Below, piece after piece: positions 8,711 through 17,652 of a stretch of DNA of 64,000 nucleotides. Location of the stretch: contig OMPR01000013.1 of NCBI GenBank assembly GCA_900313015.1, positions 278,725 to 342,724 on the forward strand, given 5' to 3'. Source of the DNA: Rhodobacteraceae bacterium EL53 (GTDB taxonomy: Bacteria > Pseudomonadota > Alphaproteobacteria > Rhodobacterales > Rhodobacteraceae). Positions within the stretch are counted from its first letter, which is position 1. The number at the start of each line of letters is the position of its first letter. Under the pieces are notes generated by a model. The model worked only from the letters and a program-made list of their open reading frames with translations. It was not told the DNA's origin and did not search any database. The position numbers and the translations under genes were made by a program.

Positions 8711-10162
8711 TTATGACTTGTCGACAATATGAACCTGTTTTTGCGGTAGCGGTGTGGACACACCTTCAGCATCAAAGGCCTTCTTTCCTTTGTCTATGAG
8801 GTCCCAATAGACAGTCCAATAGTCCGCGGTTGCCACCCAAGGTCGACAGTTCAGGTTAACGGATGACTCGTCAATGGCAGCCATAAAAACTGACGGTGCA
8901 GGGGTTTCCAAAACTTTTTCATGGTTGGCGCAGAGGTCCATCAGAATAGACTTGGCCTTATCGACGTCGTCGTCATACCCAATTCGAAAAACCATATCGA
9001 CACGGCGCGTTTTGGCCGCGTTCACATTTGTTATCACGTCCCCCCAAACTGTCGAGTTTGGGACAATTATGAACTTGTTATCAAAGGTTCGGATGGTTGT
9101 TGAGATGATACTCATTCCATAGACTTCGCCAGAAACTCCCGACATTTCAACGAAGTCTCCAAAGTCAAATGGCTTGAACACCATGATCATCAAGCCAGCC
9201 GCCAAATTCCCTAGAGTTTCCTGCATCGCAAACGCGACGACAATCGACAGGCCACCGAAGACAGTTAAAATAGGTGCAAGGTAAAAATCCAATCCAGAAA
9301 GAAGAAACAAAAGCCCGACAGAAAATGTTCCCCAGTAAACAGCAAGGGGAACAAACTTTTTCAAAGCCGCAGACAAGTCACGCTGCCGACCCAGAGCTTT
9401 CTCGGTCATTCGACGCAGAAAGCGCGCAGACAATCTGATCGCCCATATCGAAAACAATACGACCCCAATTTTCTTTATGAAATCAAGGCCACCACTCCTA
9501 GAAAACGTCCATCGGACAGCAGCTTCAACTAATGTCCAATTGTCAGTTACGTAGATTAGTTCAGACGTCAAAGCAGAAAGGTAGTCACGATAAGGTTTGG
9601 TTTCTTCAGCTGATCCTCCCTTCTTCGTCCAAGCTTGCAAGGATGACGAGAAGTTTCTTTGAATACGGTTTCTGTCGTCATTGAGTTCAACGAGTGTTCT
9701 TCGCGCCAATTGCGCTTCGTTGTTATCCAAAACTTTGAGCGAACGTTGAATATCTACTGCCGCTTGTGCGTTTTCCTGAAGAATTTCTTGCCAACCTTGC
9801 GTGACCTGTGAAATCTGAGCAGCTGTGAGCGGCGTTAACATTTTTCTCAAATCAGCATTGCTGACATCTGGATCGGTCGCAGTATTGATATAAGGTTGAT
9901 ATCGATCACTTTCTGGAGCGCTCGGAGCTTCACTCGCGCTTAATGTTGGGCGATCTTGTGTCTGGGATGCGGCTGAGAACGGCACGAAGACCAGTAGCGT
10001 GGAAAGCAAGAGTGCCAGAACGTGTACGACACCACCTACATCTAACAATCCAGTTGATTTGACTCTACGACTTACTGATCGGGCGTGGTGAAAAATGCCG
10101 AATCTATGCACAGTGATCATTCCCAATTTCTGAGTTAGCTGTGAACAGTACCCTTTGGACAA
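8711..10162 (-). CDS. MscS-family mechanosensitive ion channel
   Basis: 483 residues as called. A hydrophobic stretch VLALLLSTLLVFVPFSAAS near residues 48-66 looks like a signal peptide, so translation probably starts downstream of the first ATG; the ATG at 10120 and later starts are alternatives. A periplasmic helical region follows, then membrane segments (GVVLFSIWAIRLSARFL, YWGTFSVGLLFLLSGLDFY) and the MscS pore and beta domain (VFGGLSIVVAFAMQETLGN, FKPFDFGDFVEMSG). The end, STPLPQKQVHIV, matches the family's C-terminal FPFPQ-like block. It would release solutes on hypo-osmotic shock from the inner membrane. It is monocistronic, with a promoter region facing the esterase gene. Confidence 0.93.
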   Translation of the reverse strand: MSKGYCSQLTQKLGMITVHRFGIFHHARSVSRRVKSTGLLDVGGVVHVLALLLSTLLVFVPFSAASQTQDRPTLSASEAPSAPESDRYQPYINTATDPDVSNADLRKMLTPLTAAQISQVTQGWQEILQENAQAAVDIQRSLKVLDNNEAQLARRTLVELNDDRNRIQRNFSSSLQAWTKKGGSAEETKPYRDYLSALTSELIYVTDNWTLVEAAVRWTFSRSGGLDFIKKIGVVLFSIWAIRLSARFLRRMTEKALGRQRDLSAALKKFVPLAVYWGTFSVGLLFLLSGLDFYLAPILTVFGGLSIVVAFAMQETLGNLAAGLMIMVFKPFDFGDFVEMSGVSGEVYGMSIISTTIRTFDNKFIIVPNSTVWGDVITNVNAAKTRRVDMVFRIGYDDDVDKAKSILMDLCANHEKVLETPAPSVFMAAIDESSVNLNCRPWVATADYWTVYWDLIDKGKKAFDAEGVSTPLPQKQVHIVDKS

Positions 10163-10379
10163 TTTTGCATCAAGTAAAGGGAAACAGCGGCATTCTCGTG
10201 ACCAGTGACTAAATCTGTTCTCAAAGAAAAGAGCTTTACATGCTCTAGCCTACAGCGCCCGGTCCCAGGAACCTTCAGAATTCACATGCACTGCGGCCCC
10301 AAGTTTATCTGGGCGACTCGATTTTCTGGGCAATATGTTCCAACATACCCTAAACAATGAATGCATGAAGGGAATCCGA

Positions 10380-11975
10380 ATGCGCGTTTTATCTAAAACT
10401 TTGAAAGGTCTTTACAAACCTACCAAGCTCATGGGCTTTACGATGGCCGCGCTAACTACGGGAGCGGCTACCGCGGTCGCCGGTGAATGCAGCTTGACCG
10501 GAATTCCTGGTGCCCCCGATATGCGCGTTTTATCTGTTGAAGCGTTGACCGAACCGGCCCAGCATTGTCGTGTTGTCGGTCGAATTGGGACTGAAACCGA
10601 ATTTGAATTGCTGCTTCCTGACGACTGGAATGGGAAGTTCATTATGGGTGGTAGCGGTGGGTATGCCGGTAACTTTGACAACGCGGCCAACGATTTCTAT
10701 CAGGTTGTGGCAGACGGTTGGGCGACGGTCGCAACTGACACCGGGCACAAGGGAAGCAACATCGTGGCTTCTTGGGCTCTCAATAATCTAGAGCGGCAGG
10801 TCTCTTTTGGTTTTCAAGCTGTACATCGGACTGCTGTCACAGCCCAAGCGATCATTGCAAACTACTACGGTTCCGAAAGTCAGAGAAACCTCTTCTTCGG
10901 CTGCTCCCGTGGCGGTGGTCAGGCTTTGATGGTCGCGCAGCGATCACCGAACGTGTTCGATGGCATCTATGCTGGGGCACCAGCCTACTCCTGGACAAAG
11001 GAGATGGCTGGCCGGTGGACTTATGACGCCATGAACATGTTCCCTGATCCAAACCAGATTTCAACGCCAGTTATTGACACCGAGGCGCAAGCCCTTCTCG
11101 GGAATGCCATCATGGAACAGTGTGACGCACTTGATGGCTTAAAAGACGGCATACTAAATGACCCTCGACAATGTGATTTCGAGGTTTCAAGCCTGCAATG
11201 TGGTAACAGCGAGGCCAATCAGTGCCTGAGCTCAGAACAAGTCCGGGTGGCCGAAGACCTTTATCGAGAAGTCGAGTTTGGAGGGACGTCTTGGCCCGGT
11301 ATGCCGATGGGCGCTGAGTTGCCGGGCAACCCACTGGGTTGGTCGATTTGGACGACCGGAGGCTATGTCGAAGGTGCTGAAATCGACTTTCATCCTGGCG
11401 AAGGAGACGAGGAGACGTACGAAGAGCCTCCGATACCAAACGCGACTTGGGGTTTTGCAACGCAAATGATGAAGAACTTTTTTTATAGCGACCCCGACTG
11501 GACTTACGAAGGCTACAACTTCTCAGACTTTGCGGACCATGCTGCGCGTCTGAGCCCGACGCTTGATGCGGATAATCCCAACCTCTCGGAATTCAGGGCC
11601 AGCGGTGGGAAGCTCATAATTGACAACGGCTGGATGGACGGGTCGTTGTCGGCTCACGGAACAATTGCCTATTACGAACGGGTGCTTGAACACGACCCCT
11701 CCGCCCGCGATGATGTGCGCTTGTTTGTTCGCCCTGGTGTGACGCATTGCAAAGGCGGACCCGGGCCAGATGGAACAAACTATATCGTGGCGCTAGAAGA
11801 GTGGCTAGATTCAGGCAACGCACCTGACAAACTTGACGCGCCTTTTGTCAGCTTTGTAAATCAAGAACCAACCGGTGAAGGACGCATTATCTGTGCCCAC
11901 CCAGCCACTGTGACTTACGATGGGAGTGGTGATCCGAATAAACCGGATAGCTTCAGCTGCGCCGTTCCAAACTAG
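10380..11975 (+). CDS. Secreted tannase/feruloyl-esterase family hydrolase
   Basis: 531 residues from the ATG at 10380, chosen because AAGGGA lies 7 bases before it and a signal peptide follows (FTMAALTTGAATAVAGE). Earlier starts at 10335 and 10365 are possible. The alpha/beta-hydrolase nucleophile is in FFGCSRGGGQ (C175, S176), the acid in DNGWMDG (D420) and the base in GVTHCKGG (H456, C457). This is the CS-D-HC pattern typical of the family, with a disulfide joining the two cysteines. The block CDALDGLKDGILNDPRQC is the calcium-binding lid. It should hydrolyse ester bonds of aromatic acids outside the cytosol; the substrate cannot be read from sequence. No neighbouring aromatic catabolism genes are visible. 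Confidence 0.9.
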   Translation: MRVLSKTLKGLYKPTKLMGFTMAALTTGAATAVAGECSLTGIPGAPDMRVLSVEALTEPAQHCRVVGRIGTETEFELLLPDDWNGKFIMGGSGGYAGNFDNAANDFYQVVADGWATVATDTGHKGSNIVASWALNNLERQVSFGFQAVHRTAVTAQAIIANYYGSESQRNLFFGCSRGGGQALMVAQRSPNVFDGIYAGAPAYSWTKEMAGRWTYDAMNMFPDPNQISTPVIDTEAQALLGNAIMEQCDALDGLKDGILNDPRQCDFEVSSLQCGNSEANQCLSSEQVRVAEDLYREVEFGGTSWPGMPMGAELPGNPLGWSIWTTGGYVEGAEIDFHPGEGDEETYEEPPIPNATWGFATQMMKNFFYSDPDWTYEGYNFSDFADHAARLSPTLDADNPNLSEFRASGGKLIIDNGWMDGSLSAHGTIAYYERVLEHDPSARDDVRLFVRPGVTHCKGGPGPDGTNYIVALEEWLDSGNAPDKLDAPFVSFVNQEPTGEGRIICAHPATVTYDGSGDPNKPDSFSCAVPN

Positions 11976-12108
11976 CACATCAGAACGGCGTTGGACGTGC
12001 TCTTTGAATAGTTCGACATACACCACCCCGAATATCGAGATCTGTGTGTTTAGCGCTTTTGCAATGAGGATTATCAGGCAAGTGAAACTTTTGCGCAGTA
12101 AGTGTTCC

Positions 12109-12963
12109 ATGAAACGCTCTAAATACTTCGGTTCATTCGTAACAGCATTATCCATCGCGTTGCTTAGCCCTTTGCAGGTTAAAGCGAGTGAACTCGGCGC
12201 GGTCGTTGAGTTGTTGGAGCGTCAAGTGTTCGAGGGTGTTGTTGAAGCCGGGGAGCGAACACAGGTCTCCAACAGCGTCAACGGAACGCTTGTCAGCGTA
12301 AATTTCATCAATGGGCAGCGAGTCCAAAAAGGCGATGTGCTTTTTGAACTCAGCAAACAGACTTCTAAGCTGGACGTGGAGTTGGCTGAGAATGAAGTTC
12401 TACGACGAGAGGTGGAACTGGAAGTTGCGCAAGAAGCGGCAGAGCGCGCTTCGTCTTTGGCGGGCACTGGTGCTGCCACTGTGTTAAGGAAACTGGAGAC
12501 CAAACAGGCGCTTGCGCTCGCCGAAGTCACATTACGGGAAGCGCGGGCAAAGTTAAAAAAAACAAAGGTTATTCTGTCCGCCACCACAATTGAAGCCCAG
12601 GCATCAGGCTGGATCGTCGCTCCGAAGCATGATTTGGGCGCTTACCTGAAAACGCAAACACGTCGGCCGCTTGCAGAGATTTTAGACCTAGACACTGTGC
12701 TGGTATCGTATCTTCAACCCTATGACGCACTTATTGAACTTCAAAACGTCTCACCATTGCCCATGCCTGAGCTACTTAAGATGCTGGATGTTTACGTGAT
12801 CTTGCCCAACGGAACGATATTCGGGGAGTCTGGAAAAATCACCTCGACTGACAATGAGTTGGATGCGCATGGCAATCTGCGCGTCTGGGCAAGGTTCAAT
12901 AATCCACAAACCCTTCTGATACCTGGCCTGAGAGTTCAGACAACGGTCCAGCTTAAGAAGTAA
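12109..12963 (+). CDS. HlyD/RND-type periplasmic adaptor subunit (orphan)
   Basis: 284 residues from ATG 12109, which opens a clear signal peptide (SFVTALSIALLSPLQVKAS); starts at 12064 and 11920 are longer but would bury it. The barrel-sandwich (lipoyl-like) halves are visible in TQVSNSVNGTLVSVNFINGQ and IEAQASGWIVAPKHDLGAY. Between them sits a short coiled-coil hairpin rich in Glu, Ala and Arg (about residues 95-165), and a beta-barrel follows (GKITSTDNELDAHGNLRVWA, LIPGLRVQTTV). These adaptors link inner-membrane pumps to outer-membrane channels. No pump or TolC gene is adjacent, so the partner is elsewhere or lost. Confidence 0.82.
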   Translation: MKRSKYFGSFVTALSIALLSPLQVKASELGAVVELLERQVFEGVVEAGERTQVSNSVNGTLVSVNFINGQRVQKGDVLFELSKQTSKLDVELAENEVLRREVELEVAQEAAERASSLAGTGAATVLRKLETKQALALAEVTLREARAKLKKTKVILSATTIEAQASGWIVAPKHDLGAYLKTQTRRPLAEILDLDTVLVSYLQPYDALIELQNVSPLPMPELLKMLDVYVILPNGTIFGESGKITSTDNELDAHGNLRVWARFNNPQTLLIPGLRVQTTVQLKK

Positions 12964-13091
12964 CGCTTCGCAATTAAGATGCCAATTCCAAGTAGGGCGC
13001 ATTTCTACTCGGCTTTGTCCCTTAGACTGAGTGGCACCACGATAAAGTCTGCTTCGTCCGCGCTTGGAATTTGCAAAGTCCTGCAATGAAT

Positions 13092-13196
13092 GTCCGCTTT
13101 GGGCTGACAGCGGTCATCAGAGCGACTTCAAAGGGGCACTGATAACCCAAAATCGAGTGCTGCACAGCCGCAAGTCGGCTTGGAGCCCAAAGCGAC
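13092..13196 (-). repeat. Dispersed repeat module III, inverted copy
   Basis: Starts GTCCGCTTTGGGCTGACAGC and ends GGCTTGGAGCCCAAAGCGAC, again with inverted ends. It occupies most of the 350-base gap 12964-13311; the rest of that gap shows nothing else. Confidence 0.65.
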
Positions 13197-13311
13197 TGAC
13201 GCTGCATGCGGCACCAATGTCTGCGATGCGCCGTAAGTGGGCTTTGCAAAATGCTGGGATCAAATGCACAATTGGAACGGTAGCAACTTACCAAATGTTA
13301 GGAAGCTTTAA

Positions 13312-14064
13312 GTGAGTTCGATAAGAGCCATATTGGCCGCAGTTGTGACCTTATCTGTTGCCAGCAGTTTTTCTTCCGCAGCTGACAAGGCCGCCACTGA
13401 CTTTTTGCAGTCGGGACCTAAGGGCGATATTGATCACCTTTCTGAGGAGGATTTTTACGTCGACGGTTCCAATGGGAGCGGCAAAGTATTCGAATTTTCC
13501 AATGGCAAGCGTGCGCTACATTTTGTTCCGATGATCCATCAAGCCGACCCCGCATTCTATTCAGCTGTTGCCAGCGAAGTTAAGAGTCTAAAGGGCGAAG
13601 GCATGGATCTGTTCTATGAGTTCATCGACTTTGATGCCGCAATACTGGAAGACAAGCGGAGGATCCGAGCGATGCTCGGATTTCTTCCTACTCCAGAGTT
13701 TTATGCCCAAAATGTTTCTGATGGACTGGTGGCGCAAGACAACGCTATGTTCCTAGGCTTTTCCGGTGGAGACGACATTAATGTTGATGCAACGCCCGCA
13801 GAAATTGCCGATGCATATGAGGCCATAATCGGCCCGCTGGATATTACCGATGAAAACCTCATCACGCCGCTCGACACGTTTGTACTGCCGACGTCTGATG
13901 CCTCTCAAATCTCGCGGATCACAATAGATTGGAGAAACGAACGCCTCGCAAAAGCTATCAACGAGTCAAAGAGAGATCTCGTCGTTCTTTATGGCGCGGC
14001 CCACGGTTTGGGAACTCTGCTTTACCTGCGTAGTCTTGACGAAAGCTGGCAGCGTGCGAACTGA
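13312..14064 (+). CDS. Secreted TraB/TIKI-like domain protein
   Basis: 250 residues from a GTG start with AGGAAG 8 bases upstream. A signal peptide (ILAAVVTLSVASSFSSAAD) is followed by a domain with FVPMIHQADPAFY, LFYEFIDFD, the arginine motif RNERLAKAI and the C-terminal VVLYGAAHGLGTLLYL. The paired histidines plus the RN motif match the TraB/PrgY/GumN/TIKI fold, whose animal members are metalloproteases; bacterial members are mostly uncharacterised. I assign it from motif layout only, so the family call is tentative and the function open. It precedes the serine hydrolase gene by about 120 bases. Confidence 0.6.
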   Translation: MSSIRAILAAVVTLSVASSFSSAADKAATDFLQSGPKGDIDHLSEEDFYVDGSNGSGKVFEFSNGKRALHFVPMIHQADPAFYSAVASEVKSLKGEGMDLFYEFIDFDAAILEDKRRIRAMLGFLPTPEFYAQNVSDGLVAQDNAMFLGFSGGDDINVDATPAEIADAYEAIIGPLDITDENLITPLDTFVLPTSDASQISRITIDWRNERLAKAINESKRDLVVLYGAAHGLGTLLYLRSLDESWQRAN

Positions 14065-14181
14065 GGATGCTGTGCGAAACACACCCAGTTGGACCTTTTA
14101 CAATTATTGTTTCTGGGGACCATCGACCGTGTGGAGCCAACTTACCTAGAAAATGCTTGCAAAAAAGTGGATGGAAATTTC

Positions 14182-15399
14182 ATGGAGAACACACTGAAAT
14201 CTTTTGCACTTGGAAAGTGCTCTCATTTCCTGACTTTAATCCTAGCAACCTTGTTTTCTCTTGTCTTCACCGGGACAAGACCGGTTTCGGCTGAGGTTTC
14301 TGCCTGTTCTGTCCATGTGAGCGTGCCTGCACCAGTCGAACAAGCTTTAGATACTGTTTTGCAAAACATAATTAGCTCTGAGCTTGGCGGTGCACCGGGT
14401 GCAGTACTTTCTGTGCGAGGGGCTGCATGGCACTATGCAAAGTCTGCTGGAACTTCCAATCCTTCTAACGGCGCCCCAATGTCTTGTGACACGCCCTTTC
14501 AGATTGGTAGCAACACCAAAATGATGACGGCGTCGGTGCTCTTGCAATTGCAGGAAGAAGGGAAGCTTTCGATTGATGACAGATTGATGGAACATTTGCC
14601 CGAATTAGCCGATCAACTGCCTTTTGGGCGGGTCATTACACTTGGGCATCTGGCGCAACACACCTCGGGAGTTTTTAGCTACACGGACAACGCTCCTGAC
14701 GGAACACCCGGTCTTATGGAAGGAGCCGTAAATGACCCTAGTGCCATACGCCGCCAGTTGAGCCCCGAAGAGATGATTGAGTTTGTGGTGGCACACGGTC
14801 AACCAAGTTTCTCACCAGGTAAAAAAGGCGAATGGAGCTACAGCAACACCGGATACACGCTACTGGGTCTTGTGATCGAAAAAGTTGAAGGGCTTCCCTT
14901 AGGAAAGTCGCTTGAAACCCGCATATTCGCCCCACTGGGCATGGAGCGGACGTTTCTCTGGAATGGCATCCCGCGGCCACAGTTTGGATTACCGCGTGCC
15001 TACCTTGCCCCTCCCTTTGATTATGAAACGACCGACTGGAACCTGTCGCAAGGCTGGGCAGCAGGCGCGGTGATTTCGAATACCAATGATATGCACACCT
15101 TCATTGAGGCGCTCGTTGAAGGACGACTGTTTCAGCGTTCCGAGACGTTATCAGAAATGATGACTACCACTTCTACGACACATCTGGCTTTACAAGGTTA
15201 TGGGCTGGGTCTTGCCAACAAAGGGCCGAACCTTTGGGGGCATGGCGGTCAAACTCTCGGTTTCGAATCCGAAGTGGCAGCATTCACTGATACTGGAATG
15301 TCGATTGTTGGTTGGGGCACATCTTCCAGCAATGCGCTAGGCTTCGGCGCTATCATTATTTCAGAGGCCCTGAGGAAATCTGGTGTGCTGGTAGATTGA
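14182..15399 (+). CDS. Serine hydrolase, class C beta-lactamase/D-aminopeptidase-like
   Basis: 405 residues from ATG 14182, chosen because a signal peptide follows (FLTLILATLFSLVFTGTRPV); a TTG at 14089 would add an unlikely leader. The catalytic SxxK is in GSNTKMM (S110, K113), the YxN motif is YSNTGYTLLG (Y220) and the third box is HGG in WGHGGQTLG near residue 365. These define the penicillin-recognising serine hydrolases (PF00144), which include esterases, D-amino-acid peptidases and beta-lactamases. The exported location fits cell-wall peptide or ester substrates. True antibiotic resistance should not be assumed, because HGG instead of KTG is commoner in non-resistance members. Confidence 0.9.
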   Translation: MENTLKSFALGKCSHFLTLILATLFSLVFTGTRPVSAEVSACSVHVSVPAPVEQALDTVLQNIISSELGGAPGAVLSVRGAAWHYAKSAGTSNPSNGAPMSCDTPFQIGSNTKMMTASVLLQLQEEGKLSIDDRLMEHLPELADQLPFGRVITLGHLAQHTSGVFSYTDNAPDGTPGLMEGAVNDPSAIRRQLSPEEMIEFVVAHGQPSFSPGKKGEWSYSNTGYTLLGLVIEKVEGLPLGKSLETRIFAPLGMERTFLWNGIPRPQFGLPRAYLAPPFDYETTDWNLSQGWAAGAVISNTNDMHTFIEALVEGRLFQRSETLSEMMTTTSTTHLALQGYGLGLANKGPNLWGHGGQTLGFESEVAAFTDTGMSIVGWGTSSSNALGFGAIIISEALRKSGVLVD

Positions 15400-15480
15400 A
15401 AAAATTGAAAAAGCCGAAAAAAGAGGATCACTTGGCAGCCTTGCGTGGTATTGGTCTTGTCGGTCCTTACGCAGAGTGTC

Positions 15481-16185
15481 CTACCGAAGCCGCTGGAACC
15501 TCAGGACTGATGCGCCATCGGCAGGTATAAATGAAATCTGGTCAATAACGGGATTGTAGCTAAAGCGCACCTCACCAGAGAGCGCATTGAGGAAAGCTTC
15601 CTCTTGTATGCCTAGATCGCCCGGGCACGCCATGCGCGTTGTCGTCAAAGGCGTTTGAAATGTGATTTTTTCTTCGTCGGTCAATACACTGCCATTAAAG
15701 CTGTTGCAGCCGGTTGACCCAAAGATAGAGCCGTCAGGCGTAAAGCTAATCTCGCTATCACCAACCGCATTTTTGTCGCCAACGCTGATAAGTTGCCACG
15801 CAAATCCAGGTTCCTCGATTGCTTCGTCGAGCATAGCGTCTTCTGCCAGATAGCGGCCCGCAACCCAGCCGACCGTACCCTGATAGTCTATCTTGCACCA
15901 CCTTCGTTTCGCGGCTGCTTGGCGTTCTTCTTCGGTCGCCTTTTCCCACTCAGCAAAGTTTAGCCCATTCTTGCATCCGAGATTCCGGATCCCGCCCGCG
16001 TTTGGCGGAATGGCCCCTATTTTTCGGGCACGTGCACTGGAGGTTTCGCGAATATTGAGCACGTCGTTTGATGCCACCCCAGTAACGCTGAAATAGTCTG
16101 GGCCATCCGCCTCTGCCAGAGAAACTGTCGCTGCGGTGATGGCACTGAGTGCCAATACTGCCGTCAAAAGAGTTTTAAGCATCAC
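15481..16185 (-). CDS. Secreted SH3-like plus META/HslJ domain protein
   Basis: 234 residues. A signal peptide (TLLTAVLALSAITAATVSLA) is followed by an SH3-like domain about 30-120 (VLNIRETSSARARKIGAIPP, RRWCKIDYQGTVGWVAGRYL). A META/HslJ domain covers about 130-232 (ISFTPDGSIFGSTGCNSFNG, PLTTTRMACP, EEAFLNAL). META domains are found in secreted or envelope proteins linked to heat shock and novobiocin resistance in E. coli; SH3 domains often bind cell wall. The product is likely periplasmic. It is the last gene of a minus-strand run (DUF805, lipoprotein, two secreted proteins, DUF1835, this one) and converges on the serine hydrolase. Confidence 0.85.
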   Translation of the reverse strand: MMLKTLLTAVLALSAITAATVSLAEADGPDYFSVTGVASNDVLNIRETSSARARKIGAIPPNAGGIRNLGCKNGLNFAEWEKATEEERQAAAKRRWCKIDYQGTVGWVAGRYLAEDAMLDEAIEEPGFAWQLISVGDKNAVGDSEISFTPDGSIFGSTGCNSFNGSVLTDEEKITFQTPLTTTRMACPGDLGIQEEAFLNALSGEVRFSYNPVIDQISFIPADGASVLRFQRLR

Positions 16186-16292
16186 GTTTTTCCCTTTTGC
16201 GTTTGAAGCTCTAAAACCGTTTGAGCATAGGCACTTAGGTCCAGATCATCGATTGGTTCGTCCAGCGCGTTTTCTCGACAGGTACTGCGCGC

Positions 16293-17066
16293 TCAGCTGT
16301 CATTGTCCGATATTCGAACGTAATAGTCTCGCAACTGTTCGGGTTTGCCTTTGACGTCAACAACACCATTTTCGATCATCCTGCGAAGGCGACTTGAAAA
16401 GAACAGATCGCTCATTGCGTTATGATTATCACATTGGCCCATGGCCGCACCGACGACACGGGCAGCAACCTGCCAGTCATCGGGCAGGCAGACGCGCAGA
16501 AGATGGTCGTAAAAGTCAGCCGAAACCGTTTCGACCCGGCCCTCGTTCCAATGCCGCAGAACCCCGTGGTCGTCGCATAGCCTTCTGAAAGAGTATACTT
16601 TTTCGCCACGAACCGCATCGTTTAGTTCGCCCGCCGTAGGAAACATCTCAGCCAGATCAGCCGGTGCCTGGACGGCAACATAGTTGCGGCCAGGCTTGGA
16701 TCGAACGACTGGACGAAGCAGCCGAACGGGCTGTTCGCGTAACCACCAACAGGCCATGCAAAGGAACGTTTCCTCAGATACGTTGTCTCCTGCCCAAACA
16801 ACAACCGTATCTACATTCGCTTCGCCAATTTTGGAAACTAGGGCATTCCACGGGGTAAAGGCATCATCAACTTTTATACACCAGTCATCATCTCCTTCGA
16901 AGCAGCGCCGCATGTAGTCGACCCTTGATCGACCATCATCTAGTGGCCCGTGGCTGAAGTCATCAGGTATGCAGAACACGGACCCCGGCATACCGTGATT
17001 TCTGCATGCAACTCGAAGGCTCCCAGCCGCACTATCTCCAAGTGCAATATGCAAAATTTCGAGCAT
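16293..17066 (-). CDS. DUF1835/DUF3658 domain protein
   Basis: 257 residues, with no signal peptide or membrane segment. The N-terminal DUF1835 signature is clear: ILHIALGDSAAGSLR, then DDFSHGPLDDGRSRVDYMR. The C-terminal portion (ADFYDHLLRVCLPDDWQVAA, AMGQCDNHNAMSDLFFSSRL) fits DUF3658. The function of the family is unknown; the GDSAAG block suggests a small-molecule or nucleotide site but this is inference. It lies 55 bases after the frameshifted gene on the same strand. Confidence 0.85.
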   Translation of the reverse strand: MLEILHIALGDSAAGSLRVACRNHGMPGSVFCIPDDFSHGPLDDGRSRVDYMRRCFEGDDDWCIKVDDAFTPWNALVSKIGEANVDTVVVWAGDNVSEETFLCMACWWLREQPVRLLRPVVRSKPGRNYVAVQAPADLAEMFPTAGELNDAVRGEKVYSFRRLCDDHGVLRHWNEGRVETVSADFYDHLLRVCLPDDWQVAARVVGAAMGQCDNHNAMSDLFFSSRLRRMIENGVVDVKGKPEQLRDYYVRISDNDS

Positions 17067-17120
17067 CTAGAGCAGAAAAAGCAGAAGATCAGCGGGTCTG
17101 AATATTGTCGCGCGCACCAA

Positions 17121-17652
17121 TCATTCCCATTCTGCACCGGTCGAGCGCCACGCTTTTTCTTCACCGTCCCAAACGCTGGCTGTCACACACGGCGTTGGGT
17201 TGATCCCACCACATTGTGAGCCATGCACCTGCGTTAGAAGAACTTTTTCAGCCCCAAAAGTCACGATATTCCATCCCTTGTTCAGCATGGAATGGACTTC
17301 ATCGCTCACGAGAAAATGAGACATACATCCACCTGTTCCGCAGTAAAGCGAAGCCGCGGTAGAGCACGCAAAACCAAACTCGTTTAGAACCCAGTCGCTG
17401 TACAGGTCCCCATCTAGATCAACTCTCTCGACGCCCCCCCCATCCTAGACCGAACTCACCATTGTCAAATTCTTCACAAGCTTTCTTGGCAATCTCGACT
17501 TTGGCCTGCAATACTTTGGGCAACTCTTTCACATCAGCCGCGTTTGCAGGTCCGAACGAGGCAATACACAAAGCGGCAAAAGCAGAAAAAAGCTTGGCGA
17601 GCCTCAGACATGGGGTATTGCGCAGTGGAAACGTACAAATCCTCAATTGCAT
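17121..17652 (-). pseudogene. Small secreted protein interrupted at a G8 homopolymer
   Basis: From ATG 17652 the frame encodes a signal peptide (LAKLFSAFAALCIASFGPANA) and a mature part to GEFGLGWGG. It then meets a run of eight G (minus strand; C8 on the plus strand at about 17434-17441) and stops six codons later. Removing one G restores an open frame to the stop at 17121, giving a 176-residue secreted protein whose continuation reads VERVDLDGDLYSDWVLNEFG and CSTAASLYCGTGGCMSHFLV. The continuation looks like real coding sequence. It could be a pseudogene, a sequencing error or a phase-variable gene. Its start overlaps the end of the upstream secreted-protein gene by 10 bases. I do not recognise the family. 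Confidence 0.7.

Noticed and set aside
10380-10535. Repeated 15-mer ATGCGCGTTTTATCT at 10380 and 10521 as a regulatory repeat
   Set aside because: Both copies encode the same MRVLS residues inside one gene; probably coincidence.
14182-15399. Antibiotic-resistance beta-lactamase
   Set aside because: The third motif is HGG, and the family is mostly esterases and peptidases; no resistance context.
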